A stretch of DNA of 64,000 bases. Origin: Aphis gossypii. Lineage: Eukaryota; Arthropoda; Insecta; Hemiptera; Aphididae. Below, one piece after another: positions 1-11,494 of the stretch. Each line of letters opens with the position of its first letter. Positions within the stretch are counted from its first letter, which is position 1. A program made the position numbers and the translations under genes. The stretch lies in contig NC_065531.1 in assembly GCF_020184175.1 (NCBI RefSeq), forward strand, positions 25,379,213-25,443,212, in the 5' to 3' direction. The notes below the pieces were generated by a model that saw nothing but the letters and a program-made list of their open reading frames with translations, was not told where the DNA came from and made no database searches.

Positions 1-3000
1 GAGATTAAAATTGTTGCTATTCGCGTTCCTCATTTTAATAAATATTTAATGTTATATAGAACACACACATTTAAATATATATATATATATACCTACATTG
101 GATTGCTGCAGTGGTTTGTATTTAATTTTCAATAGTTCTTAATTCAAAACGCAACATGCAATATTTTACATGCCTACCCAGTTAAAAGTATTCATAACTC
201 ATTAATAATATTTTAAGACCAATGATAAATATATATTATTTTATAATAAACAGCGGTTAATTTAAACTTATAAATTATATAAATTATATCATTAAAGGTG
301 TCGGTGCGAGACCTTTGCGCAAATAATCGGATGATTCATCATAGGGTAATTGAATCCCTCAAAAATAATCGAGTTATTTGTGCCTATGTATACACTATAT
401 TTCATAGCTAAACATTACTCAATAATAGCTATGTCCATTATTGTAGGTTACTAAGTTCTAACAATTTTCTAACAATTGTTTTTTTCTTTATATTTTAAAT
501 TAAAAATATATTTAAAGTGTAAAAAGAACATAAAAACACACGCGATGAGGGATTTAAAATCCACGACTACAAGTCAAACTTGGTTAGGTAACATAATTAT
601 TTTGTCCTTTCCGTTCTAGACTGCTTTTGGTATTCGCGTTTATTATCTCCCCTTATACACCGCATAGTCCATAAGTAACCATCACTCCAATTTGTACAGA
701 TATAAACGCTAACATAATAAATAAATAAAATGTATTTATTGTATCGATTATGTGTAAATAAGTCAATCTTCGCGTACTTAACTTATACAGTATAAATTAA
801 TTACAAATCACCTTCATTTATTTTTCACAGTATAAATCGTTCGCAATCTCATTATACGGTACAAAGTATAGGTAAAGTGTTATTCTTGATAACATAATAT
901 GTAAGTATATAGTCCACAGGGCGTTTCCACAGGGCGTTTCCACAGCAACCCACGTCATCATTTTATCATTAAGATAAAATATACTCGGTGGAGTGAGTTA
1001 AAATTATTTTTTTTTTCAGAGCAATATTATAAAAATATACGAATTTCATTTTCAATATAGTTTAGTTATTATTCGTCGATAGATGTAATTTCGAGGGTGC
1101 TTATACGTTCATCGATATTTTTGAGAGATGTATATTAAGTATATCTAGACCTCTCTGTAGAAGTTACAATATACATTTTAAAAGACTGAAATTCTAATAA
1201 TTATGTAAAATTTATATTTTTAATAAGAATAACTGTTATTGATGCTAAAAACGTTTATAATTTAGTAATTTAGAGAAAGTATATTTTTTCTCCGAATTTA
1301 AGCCACGTAAAGGGAAAATTAATAAGAATTATTTCCCCTCCCCCTTCTTTATTTAGCATCGTCTATTTATTTATGTTACCTATAATATAATATGATAAAT
1401 TGATAGACATTTTAACAAAGGTAGTTATCATTGATCATGTATCTTGTGAGGATGATCATTTGACTCATTGTAGTCAACGCGTTTCATATATCCGTTTACA
1501 CCTGTTAAATTGTTTGTAACTCTGAGTATGTATGTCCACTATAACTACCTTTTGTTTTTATCTATTTTGGGTTTACGCTATGTCAATATAATATACTACT
1601 AATTGATACTAATTGAAGTGATATCTATTATCTATGATCACTTGTATAGATCGGAGATTAATATAAATATAATTTTAAAAAAAAGTTAATTTTATTATTG
1701 ATGTATTCGCATAATTACACTATATTATTTTTTTTAACCAAAGCACATATTTTATATGTTTACATGCTCGTTTTAAAAACGTAGGTATATGTATTATGAG
1801 TCAAAGTCTAAGTCGATCTAGACTCGAACTAGAAGTATATAGTATTATATAGCTACAAAGATATATAAACTGGCGGCCAACGGGCCACATCCGTCCCCCA
1901 AGCCTTTTTTTTTATTAATCCCGTGCTACATTTTCAAATTATATCATACAACAATTTCAAAGTTTATCATCTATAATCATCTATATACTCTATCTTATCA
2001 ATAAATGTCATAATATATAGTATATACCTACATATATAATATAATATAATATTTTGTTTTCTATGCTCTGGCCCGCTAGATTTTATTTTTTATTTTTTTT
2101 TAAATTGGTCCTCTAGTAACTTTGAGTTGCCCATCTCCGATATAATAAATAGTATGTAATACATATTGTATTAGATACTACTACTATAGAAAATAACCAC
2201 AAATATATGAAAAAATATTATTGTAATATGTAATATTAAATATCTATTATAAATTATTATTGTATACATATAAATTATAACTGAACTCGTATTACCAAGG
2301 ATTGTTGATATCAATGTGTTAATAAGTAATACAATAAAATAATGACCTTAAATTGCATACCCAAAGCGCCGTCGTAAATTTATAATTTTTATTTGAGATA
2401 TAATATAGGCTAATAATAGCTATTCTATAATTTATAATCATAGGTAAATATATATAATGTTTCAAAAACAAATCATTATTACGTATTAATAGCTATGTAT
2501 AATTAATAATGTATACAATTATTTCAAAAACTATTATAAATATTTTTCTTTTACATAATTTAAACCATTTCAAAACTACTTTTTTCTTTTTTTTAATTCT
2601 TACGTTTTACATTTATTATTTATGCAATTTTATCTTTCATATACAGCATGTTGGATATATAGAGGTGTAAACACTTTGATTATAAATTGATTGAATAATG
2701 TACACCACTTGTAATTTCCACCTGGAGCGCTGCCTACCCGATTAAGGCTCAAAATGTTCATATTTTATACGAAAATACGATGCACGATGCTTGCAAAATC
2801 ATAAAAATATAATATATCAATTCAATTTAAATAATGAATAACATAAATGAATTTTAATTAACATAAATCTGTCTTCAATAATACAATTGTCAATTACGGA
2901 TAATTACCCGCAATTTTAAGAAGAATAGTGATTTTTGGAGTTGATATAAACATGCGGCCTATTATGTGTTATAATAAAAAATTATATTTATTGTAACCAT

Positions 3001-5048
3001 TGTCATAATAAATATAGATTAAAGTATTGGTAAATTTATTATTTCTTTGATTTGATACCTCTCCTTAGTCTCATTGTCACGATATGTTTATTTTTTTTTA
3101 AATATTATTGTAGTTATACTATGAATCATAATGAATATATGAATATAAAATATAAATATAATATATTAATAATATAATAAAATAATATAATAATATAATA
3201 TATTTATAAATATAAATATATAAATATATGAATGGCATAATGAAAATCGTATGTACCTATTACTATAATATATATTTAAAATACTAGGTAGGTATTACTA
3301 TATATTATATTTAAAATATTATTATATTCAATGGAAATATCTATCAAATTTATGTGTATAATAACAGTATTTAAATCATATTATTGTAGTGTATTCTTTT
3401 TAAGTTATTCATTTAAGTAGATACCTATACCTGCACAACATACTCTCTGTACAAACATGGTTTGAAATTTAATTTTTCACAAAAATACAATATAGTAATG
3501 ATTATGAAAATATAAATTAGCTACTTAAGTTTAGGATTAAAATATAAAAAGATTTGATGAAGATTTATTTATATTAATATTATTATTTACTCTAAGATAC
3601 TTCTTAAAATTATTATTTAAATAGTAAAAATATGTAAATATGTTTTATGTAACACTATTTAAAATTAAAAATATTAATTATATTAGGGCAAGTCCATAGC
3701 CCTTGTAATTACTAATTAATATACAAAGTACTAAGTAAAAATAAGTAAATAATATTGTAGAACATATTTTAATTACAAATTACATAACTAAATTACTTAC
3801 AATCACCAATTACATTTCAAAATGATATTACAATTGTATTAGTTATTAATATTATAATAATATATAATAATTATTATATAAAAAAAAATTAAATAAAAAA
3901 AAAAAACATTAAATACAGTCGTTGTCCCACTGCGTAATGATTATTATCTCCTAATCAAACTGCTGATATCATATTTATTTTACAAGCAAAATAACAAAAA
4001 GTGATTATGACAACGAAAAGTAAAAAAAAAAACAAACATTTTATTTTGTTAACTTAGTCATTGGACTAAGTTTTATCATTATTTTTATTTTTGTACGTTA
4101 CGTGATAAGAGAATCTTCTCTTCACATTAGTGTTGATGAAGAACTCTGTCTATAAATAGTAAGTATTTTATCTAAATATTTATAAAACTAATTATTCATA
4201 TATTTATAAAGTCAACATGTTACTTAACCCATTAAAAGTGTTGTCAAACCAAAAACGTTTGAAACCTGTTTGAAATAAATAATTTTATGAAAATTGTTAC
4301 AATTGTACCCAGTCTCCCCTACAATGTACATTGAAGAAAAATTTAAATTCTTTATTCCAATTACAAATTACATCAATATTTTTATAATTAATTACCAATT
4401 ACAAATTACTTAATTGAATTACTATAATTGAAAAATGCCCAACTCTGACTGTATTACGCACTTGAATAAGAATGAAGAAAATGTATACAGCCATTATCCG
4501 ATCACATTATTTTAATAAAATATCAAATGAAAAATTAGAATTATAATGCTTAAATATACACATAGTACTCATAAGCATTTTAAAATAGTATATAACAATA
4601 CAATATCACATATTCTAAAATGTTCTGAAATGTAACATTTATACAATTATACAATTTAATTTGTCTAAGTAAGGCTTTTGTTAGAAGTCGAGACAGAAAA
4701 ATTTTATACCAAATTTTAAATTTTAATTAGTACCTACGTGGAAAGATTACAAACAATAAATGTATGTAAATAATAAAACGATGATTCTACAATCCAAATA
4801 AAACTTTTTAGAATTTTAGATGAAGAACAATAAAAATGTAGGTTAATTGTGTTAACTGTGTTAACCTACTACCTACATATAAAAAGAATTTTAACTTTTG
4901 AGTCCATTTTTTATATTTACATACTCACAGCTCAAGCGACGGCAGTCATAGAATATTACTTATCCAGTTCATAGAAAATTATAATTTAAATTATTATAAT
5001 ATTATCCGTGGTTTAATTTAGAACTAACGTTGAAAATACTTAAATACT
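1..5048. other. AT-rich non-coding flank
   Basis: No exon, RNA gene or protein similarity was recognised. The stretch is AT-rich with many stops in all frames. It holds AT simple repeats (about 3120-3230), a small direct repeat near 914-940 (two copies of a CCACAGGGCGTTT unit plus a partial third), and the probable DNA element listed separately at 3683-4447. If the exon cassettes at 5077-6517 belong to a gene, its 3' end would have to lie here; I could not identify a convincing terminal exon. Confidence 0.5.
3683..4447. mobile_element. Probable degraded non-autonomous DNA element (hAT-like end)
   Basis: The right edge, read on the minus strand, begins CAGAGTTGGGCA and runs into repeated TAATTTGTAATTGGTAATTA-like sequence. 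The left edge begins near TTAGGGCAAG and runs into similar TAATTAC/AATTACAAATTAC sequence in the opposite sense. This gives two AT-rich inverted flanks around a middle of about 500 bp with no coding potential. CAG...CTG ends are typical of hAT-type MITEs. The left terminus is damaged and no target-site duplication was found, so the boundaries are approximate. Confidence 0.4.
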
Positions 5049-6566
5049 ATTTTTGATTATAAATATTGAAACTTACAAATTCTTTGGACTAGCTGGACTT
5101 TTCTTAGAGGTAGTTATAAGGGACCTTAAACCAAACAATAAAAAATAATTAAAAATAACTGGTAATTTTTGAAAGAAAAAAAAATGAATATTACCAATCA
5201 GGTTCCTCGAATTCTATGATAGGTTTATATGTTAAGACTCTATCAATTATTTGCATTGCTGTAGGTTTAGTATCTTTAAGAGGAGTATTATTATGTTGGT
5301 TATTAGATACATGACGTTTTGGATCAGCTTGATTAATTGTAGAATGTTGCCTTTTTAAAGATATATTTGTTGAAATAGATTGTTGTTTGGTGATATTAGA
5401 TGATTTAATAGTTCGTTTAGATAGCTGTTTTTGCCGTTTTTGGATGATTGTTTGTTTCTGTGATTTATTTATGCCGACTTGATTAGGTTGGTTTATTGAA
5501 TTACTGAAACAAAAAATTAATTTTATCAAACAATTTAACTTGTTTATCAACTAAGTTATATTTTTGATTATAAATATTGAAACTTACAAATTATTTGGAC
5601 TAGCTGGACTTTTCTTAGAGGTAGTTATAAGGGACCTTAAACCAAACAATAAAAAATAATTAAAAATAACTGGTAATTTTTGAAAGAAAAAAAAATGAAT
5701 ATTACCAATCAAGTTCCTCGAATTCTATGATAGGTTGATATGTTAAGACTCTATCAATTATTTGCATTGCTGTAAGTTTAGTATCTTTAAGAGGAGTATT
5801 ATTATGTTGGTTATTAGATACATGACGTTTTGGATCAGCTTGATTAATTGTAGAATGTTGCCTTTTTAAAGATATATTTGTTGAAGTAGATTGTTGTTTG
5901 GTGATATTAGATGATTTAATAGTTCGTTTAGATAGCTGTTTTTGCCGTTTTTGGATGATTGTTTGTTTCTGTGATTTATTTATGCCGACTTGATTAGGTT
6001 GGTTTATTGAATTACTGAAACAAAAAATTAATTTTATCAAACAATTTAACTTGTTTATCAACTAAGTTATATTTTTGATTATAAATATTGAAACTTACAA
6101 ATTATTTGGACTAGCTGGACTTTTCTTAGAGGTAGTTATAAGGGACCTTAAACCAAACAATAAAAAATAATTAAAAATAACTGGTAATTTTTGAAAGAAA
6201 AAAAAATGAATATTACCAATCAGGTTCCTCGAATTCTATGATAGGTTGATATGTTAAGACTCTATCAATTATTTGCATTGCTGTAAGTTTAGTATCTTTA
6301 AGAGGAGTATTATTATGTTGGTTATTAGATACATGACGTTTTGGATCAGCTTGATTAATTGTAGAATGTTGCATTTTTGATGATATATTTGTTAAAGTAG
6401 ATTGTTGTTTGGTGATATTAGATGATTTAATAGTTTGTTTTTAGATGGCTGTTTTTGGATGATTTTTGTTTTTGTGATTTATTTATGCCGACTTGATTAG
6501 GTTGGTTTATTGAATTACTGAAACAAAAATTAATTTTATCAAACAATTTAACTTGATTATCAACAA
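5049..6566. repeat. Three tandem 511-bp repeat units
   Basis: The same sequence recurs with an exact 511-bp step: TTACCAATCA-type landmarks sit at 5191, 5702 and 6213. Units 1 and 2 differ at only a handful of bases; unit 3 differs more and is 8 bp shorter in one stretch (about 6430-6475). Homology stops near 5049 on the left. On the right it is cut at 6566, where the retrotransposon LTR begins. The near-identity extends over introns as well as exons, pointing to recent duplication or gene conversion. Confidence 0.95.
5077..6517 (-). CDS. Modular gene fragment made of duplicated exon pairs (unrecognised)
   Basis: Each 511-bp unit splits exactly into exon A (309 nt), a 70-nt intron, exon B (48 nt) and an 84-nt intron. 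Minus-strand order is A 6217-6517, B 6099-6146, A 5706-6014, B 5588-5635, A 5195-5503, B 5077-5124. All introns are GT-AG; the acceptor of A is TTTTTTGTTTCAG and the donor of B is GTAAGTTTC. A starts with 1 base and ends with 2 bases of split codons, and B does the same, so A+B is 357 nt (119 codons) and copies join in frame. The product is basic, rich in Q, K, N and S, and each unit ends in an FEEPDW/FEELDW motif followed by a short SLITTSKKSPASPKN-type B peptide. I recognise no family. The most upstream exon A (6217-6517) is 301 nt, a net 8-nt loss that breaks the frame, and the upstream part is displaced by the LTR element. It may be a decaying gene; start and terminal exons are not seen. 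Confidence 0.55.
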
Positions 6567-6763
6567 TGTGGTGTACTGAGTACTAATAATTAACATATAA
6601 ATTATAAATTGTAATAGACATATTATTTATTAATTAATTGTCTCAATACAGCATTTCATTATGTAGGTATAAAAATGTGAGTGTTTTTAACGAACAGCAT
6701 TAAAACATAATAATAATAAGTAACCTAAAACTTATTTCATCATGAAATAATACATATATTACA
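6567..6763 (-). repeat. 3' LTR of the gypsy-type element
   Basis: 197 bp starting TGTGGTGTACTGAG and ending ATATATTACA on the plus strand, i.e. TG...CA ended. It aligns along its length with 11235-11465, with many substitutions, which implies an old insertion. It lacks a segment of roughly 37 bp present in the other LTR (about 11413-11450). Confidence 0.85.
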
Positions 6764-6990
6764 GTCCTCTCGATTTAGATATGAATTAAGTTTCATATAA
6801 AATTAATTAATATAATATAATATTAATCACATAATAAAAAATAATAATACATAATAAACATAATAGTAATTAGGCAATACCCTGCTTAAATTGCTTAAAA
6901 TGAATATAATAATAATAATTGTACTTATTAAATAATTTAAACATAATAATTAAATAATAATAATAAATTAACATTCAATATTTTATAAAT

Positions 6991-8270
6991 TTAAACGAAT
7001 ATGTTTGGTTTAATAACTCTGTAGCTTTTCCTTAATTCAACTTCCTCAACTTTATCCTCTGTTTCCAGTTCTACTACTTTTTCTTTAATACTTTCACCTA
7101 TTACTATGTGTTCTTTAATATTATTTTTATTATTATCAGCATTTTGTAATTCTTTTAACAAATCATCTCCATTAATTTCTACTTCTGTTCCTTTTTTATT
7201 CATACAATCAAATTTTTGGTTCAATTTCGCTTATAAATGTTACCCTTAATCATTTTAATTAAGTAGGTATGTAACAGGTGATAATTCTTGTATAATTTTT
7301 CCCTGTATGCAATTATTCCCTTCTCCATAATTCCTATACATTACCTCATCTCCAATTTCATAAGTTCTTACTCTACCACCCTTATAATTTTCCTTAGCTC
7401 TTTCTAAACTTTTTGAATAATTATACTTTGCTTGGACTATTAACATATCCAATACTATATTCAACTGTCTCCCATTGTGTAACTCTACTGTACTATTGTA
7501 TGCTAGAATAAATTTTCTTATGTTATCCTCTATATCTGAATTTTTAGCTCACTTTTTAAGAAACATTTTAAAGGTTTAACTGCATTTTCTAAAGCTCCAT
7601 TAGTCTAAGAACTATATGGTGGAGTCTTAATATGTGTTACACCTTTAATTTTTAAAAACTCTTCCATTTCATATGAACATAAAGAAGGTCCATTGTCAGT
7701 GACTAATTTTTTTGAAATTCCCCAAATTGAAAAATATTCTCTTAACACTTTGATAGTTGATAGGTACTGTAGTAGTATTAAGTAAATGTTTAACATATAA
7801 CCACTTAGAAAAGGCATCAATTATTATCACTATGAGCATTTTACTGTCTACAGGTCCCAAAAAATCTAAATGTACACGCTGTGGTGGTCCTTCCGGGCAG
7901 GGCTAATTATGTAATACACTTTTAGGTAGATTAATATTATGAGCTAATTAAGCAACACAACTTTTGGTGATATTCTGTATATCATTATCAATACCAGGCC
8001 ACCAGATATATGACCTAGCCACCGATTTCATTTTAACCGTGCCCATATGAATATAATGTAACTCATTTAATAATTCCTTTTGGAATTTACCAGATACTAC
8101 TATTCTCTCCCCATAACAAACAACCTACTTCAATGGTTTATTCATTTTTTCAATTAAAATAAGGCTTTAATTTATCATTTACTTATTTGATTATATCCGG
8201 CCATTTATTAGATAATATATTAAAATAAACTTCATATAGCACTTTATTTTCCTTAATTTCTGTACAAATA
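6991..8270 (-). pseudogene. Integrase region of the gypsy-type element
   Basis: Broken into several frames. The integrase core is visible as an HLDFLGP stretch (about 7870) followed by a VTDNGPS motif (within 7605-7820), which carry two of the DDE-type acidic residues. A C-terminal segment (7255-7464) holds KYNYSKSLERAKENYKGG and then the GDEVMYRNYG-type module typical of gypsy integrase tails. The tail at 6991-7224 ends in a basic LRKSYRVIKP motif like the end of many gypsy Pol proteins. Multiple stops separate these parts, so no functional integrase is encoded. Confidence 0.8.
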
Positions 8271-8276
8271 TCTAAA

Positions 8277-9431
8277 TCAGTAATTGATTTTATATTTGCC
8301 ATTAATCATTATTAAATTAATAAAAAAATTATCACTCTCAGCATCATTAATGTTATCTGAATCTTTAATAGGTAATCTAGATAAGGTCTCTGCATTACCA
8401 TTATTCACCCCATTAATAAATTCAATTTTATATGAATAGGTACCCTGATAAAAACACTGCATATCGCTGAAGCCTATGCGCAGCCATAACAGGTATCCCT
8501 TTATTTTCTCCAAAAATACTCACCAACAGTTTGTGATCAGTTCTTAAAATAAATTGTCGCCCAAAAACATATTGGTGGAAATACCTAACAGCAAAAACTA
8601 TAGCCAAAGCTTCTTTAGCGATTTGTGCATACTTTTTTTCACAATCTGTTAATGTACGAGATGCATAATCAATAGGTTTTTCAGATCCATCAGGTAATCT
8701 ATACAACAAAACCGCACCAATGCCAGTTGGGCTAGCGTCACTTGCAACTATTAACTCCCAACTACTATTATAATGCACAAGTATATTCTCAGATACTATT
8801 GATTCTTTGATTTTATTGAAAGCTAATTTTTGTTCCATCTCCCAATGAAATTTAACATTATTTTTAAGTAGTGCATACAAAGCACCTGCTTTAAAAGACA
8901 TATTTTTAATAAATTTGCTATAATAATTTACTAATCCCAAAAAAGCTTTAACTTCCTGAACGTTTTTATGATTTAGGGATTCTGTTATACCTTTGATTCT
9001 CTCTTTAGGTATGTGCACTCCTTCTTTATCAATATGATAACCAAGAAATGTAACATTATCACTGAAAAATTTACATTTATTTTTTTTAAGAGTTAAGCCA
9101 GCATCATTCAATTTTTTCAAAACACTATCAAGTCTATTATTTACATCGGTATAATCTTTACCTGATTCTACTACACCATCATAAAAACAAACTATACCTG
9201 GTATATTACAAAGTAACTTTTTCATTTCCCTTTGCAACATACCCAGTGCAGATGAAATTCCGTAAGGTAATCTTTTGAACATGTACAATCCTTTGTATGT
9301 AGAAATTGTGGTTAATTTTTGACTTTCTTTGTCAAGTAACAACTAGGTTAGGTTAGGTTAACCTAACTTATCAAATCTACTACTCTAAATATATCTATCA
9401 ACTTCTAGATATTTATTTAAAGTAACCTCAT
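8277..9431 (-). pseudogene. Reverse transcriptase / RNase H region, disrupted
   Basis: From 9342 downward a long open stretch carries RT palm and thumb sequence (FKRLPYGISSA, FLGYHIDKEGVHIP, VKAFLGLVNYYSKFI) followed by RNase H (VASDASPTGIGAVLL, IDYASRTLT, EKKYAQIAKEALAI, LRTDHKLL). A frameshift near 8500 leads to an NAETLSRLP motif that closes RNase H. The usual YxDD box reads FYDG, losing one catalytic aspartate. Upstream of 9342 the N-terminal RT sequence resumes at about 9371-9431 (TLNKYLEVDRY). The motif A segment that should join them is missing and is replaced by a TTAGG-type patch. This is a relic. Confidence 0.88.
9344..9366 (+). repeat. TTAGG-type telomere-like patch at an RT deletion
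   Basis: Three TTAGG units read on the plus strand and then flip into one CCTAA unit, giving a small head-to-head telomere-like patch. It sits exactly where the RT coding sequence loses a short conserved segment. TTAGG is the canonical insect telomere repeat; its role here as repair filler is inference. Confidence 0.7.
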
Positions 9432-9673
9432 CAGTGGCGCAACCAGGGGATTGGACTCTGAGTCCGGATCCTCCCCTTGACTCGTATTATTAATTATTAT
9501 ATTATAAATTAATAAATAAAACGCCACTTTGATTTTTCTTAGAGAAATGTCTATATTAGCACTTATTTATTATTTAAAATAATAATACTAATTAAAAAAT
9601 ATATTGTTAATAAAAATTAAGATGGTTTACTTTGTTGTACCCTTCCCATGAAAAATTTCTGATTGCGCCACTG
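9432..9673. mobile_element. hAT-type MITE inserted in the RT gene
   Basis: 242 bp with inverted ends CAGTGGCGCAACCAGG and (minus strand) CAGTGGCGCAATCAG. It is flanked by 8-bp near-duplicates AACCTCAT (9424-9431) and AACCTTAA (9674-9681), 6 of 8 identical. The RT reading frame is readable up to one edge (CGDFKV) and resumes at the other (TLNKYLEV), so removing the element restores colinearity with the RT family. End sequence and 8-bp duplication fit hAT. The interior has no coding potential. Confidence 0.85.
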
Positions 9674-10310
9674 AACCTTAAAATCTCCACACAACCTTAT
9701 AGATTTATCAAGTTTAACCACTGAAACTATAGGAGTAGCCCAATCACTAGATTCAACAGGAACTAACAGCTCTGCTTTAATTAGTCTTTCCAATTCTTTA
9801 CTCACACTATCCTTAAGGGAAAAATGTATAACTCTAGGTTTACAAAACATAGGAATTGTGTTCTTTTCTAAATACAATTTAAAAGTTTTATTTTTTAAAC
9901 ATCCTAATTTCTCATTAAAAACTGACGAATACTTTTGTATAACATCTTGTTGAGATAAGGAATGGAAATTTAATTTTAACGGTAATATCTCTAACTCGAT
10001 CAACCAATTCATCATAATATATAAACTAAATGACTTCCACTTATTTTTGTACTTAACCTTGACCTTTAAAATTCCTTTAGGTATAATTATTGAACCATTA
10101 TATGCTTTTAAATTAACATCAGTTTTCTCCAAATCCTCTTCACACCCCAATTTAAATTTATCAAAATCTTTCACAGACATAACCAATACTACTGAACTCG
10201 TATCTACTTGAAACTCTATGGTTACATTATCTACTAGTAGTTTAAGACAAAAAGGTTGCACAAAATTTACATTTACAGTTTCTAAATTAAACAAACTATT
10301 CAAATTCAAA
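9674..10310 (-). pseudogene. Protease and N-terminal RT of the gypsy-type element
   Basis: The aspartic protease active site reads VDTSS, where the family has DTG or DSG, so the key glycine is replaced. After a linker, RT begins with YLEKNTIPMFCKPR, LERLIKAELLVPVESSDW and RLCGDFKV, matching the fingers region of gypsy RTs. The frame then runs into the MITE at 9673. The stretch is otherwise open for over 200 codons, which suggests the element lost activity relatively recently compared with its integrase end. Confidence 0.85.
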
Positions 10311-10349
10311 ATCTACATTATCGAGGTCAACATTATTAACATTCTTCCT

Positions 10350-11174
10350 TATTTTTACAAACATTCTTTAAATGACCGAACTTATTACAAATTAAACACT
10401 TATGACTAATATACTTACCTGATGGTTTAATATGTCCACTCTCCCACAGCAATACCATACCCAATTTCTTTTTGTACCTTTCATTATTGATTCTCTACCA
10501 ATTTTGCTACTACTATTCGATGATGATTGCTTGACTTTGGTCAGGAACTTGGTATTTTTCTTCTTTGAAGCTTTATGGTAGTTAACTGTGTCATGATGTT
10601 CTATCTTTGAAATGTCATTGTTAGCACTCTCCATAGCCAAATTCAATTAAATGCAATTGTTGAAAGTTAAAGAGCCTTCAGATAACAGCCTTTTCTTGAT
10701 ATTACTATCTCTGATTCCCCAAATAACTCTCAATATGTCATCCAACACTATTCCAAATTTACAATGTTCAGACATTTTTTTTAGTCCAGTAATAATATAA
10801 ATAACGGTTTCATTTGCAGCCTGTCGGCGTTCTTCAAACTTGTACCTTTTAGTAATTAAATTCGGTTTTGGATTTATGTAATTTGTAAGCAAACTTTTGA
10901 AATCGTCATATTTCTTTTCAATGGGTTTACTAGGTGTACATAAATCTCCCAATAATGCATGCCCATCATTACTCAACAATGTTAAGAATAATAATTGTTT
11001 TTTATGTAAATTAATTTTTAATTTTTTTTTTTTTTAATTTTCACATACAATTCAAATCTCTCAAACCGAGAATTAAAATCATCTTCTTTAAGCTTAAATT
11101 CCGTCAATTGTCCCATTTGTTGCCCTTTGCAAACACGTGGACTGACCGGATTCGAAACGTTCCAGTCCATCATA
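10350..11174 (-). pseudogene. Gag region with two CCHC zinc knuckles
   Basis: The first methionines lie at 11174 and 11171, shortly downstream of the primer-binding-like site. The Gag-like body (10647-10979) includes YKFEERRQAANETV and KKMSEHCKFG, typical of insect gypsy Gag. Near 10352-10465 a CCHC knuckle CLICNKFGHLKNVC is readable. A second one upstream (YCCGR then GHIKPSGKYISHK) is split by a one-base frameshift. Further frame breaks occur near 11030 (a poly-T tract on the plus strand) and 10646. The product would have packaged element RNA; this copy cannot. Confidence 0.8.
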
Positions 11175-11234
11175 AAAATAATTATTACTACACAGAATTA
11201 CTAATATACGTACCCGAATTATCTTCGTCGCCAA

Positions 11235-11465
11235 TGTGGTGTACCGAGGACTAATAATTAACACGCAAATTATAAATTGTAATATATATCTTACTTATTA
11301 ATTAATTGTCTCACTTCAGTATTTCATTATACATAAAAATGGGAGTGTCTTTAACGATCAGCATCAAAACATAACAATAAAATATAACTTAAAACTTATT
11401 TCATCATGGAATACACGATGTAGAGAAGATAAGATAACACCACGATTAAAGATATACAGATTACA
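11235..11465 (-). repeat. 5' LTR of the gypsy-type element
   Basis: Starts TGTGGTGTACCGAGG and ends ACAGATTACA on the plus strand, so it is TG...CA ended. It aligns with 6567-6763 but is longer by a segment near 11413-11450 that contains GATGTAGAGAAGA and ACACCAC. That box recurs elsewhere in the window. Confidence 0.8.
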
Positions 11466-11494
11466 GGACGTTAAACATCGGCCTAATATGATAT

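Larger units (their letters stand above)
6567..11465 (-). mobile_element. Decayed Ty3/gypsy-type LTR retrotransposon
   Basis: Two diverged LTRs (6567-6763 and 11235-11465) bracket a minus-strand gag-pol region. In transcription order it reads Gag, CCHC knuckles, protease, reverse transcriptase, RNase H, integrase, which is Ty3/gypsy order. A primer-binding-like TGGCGACGAAG lies one base inside the 5' LTR (11223-11233, minus strand). A purine-rich GAGAGGAC lies just inside the 3' LTR. All reading frames carry stops or frameshifts, the RT is interrupted by a hAT-type MITE (9432-9673) and lacks a catalytic segment, so the copy is dead. No matching target-site duplication was found: the flanks are CAACAA on the left and GGACG on the right. 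It abuts the third 511-bp repeat unit. Confidence 0.93.

Noticed and set aside
4920..4985. Possible terminal exon for the cassette gene (acceptor-like AAG followed by TAATATTC, donor-like GTGAGTATG)
   Set aside because: The block would stop after four codons and the acceptor lacks a good pyrimidine tract; too weak to call.
6561..11470. Target-site duplication for the gypsy-type element
   Set aside because: Bases just outside the two LTRs (CAACAA and GGACG) do not match, so none is claimed.
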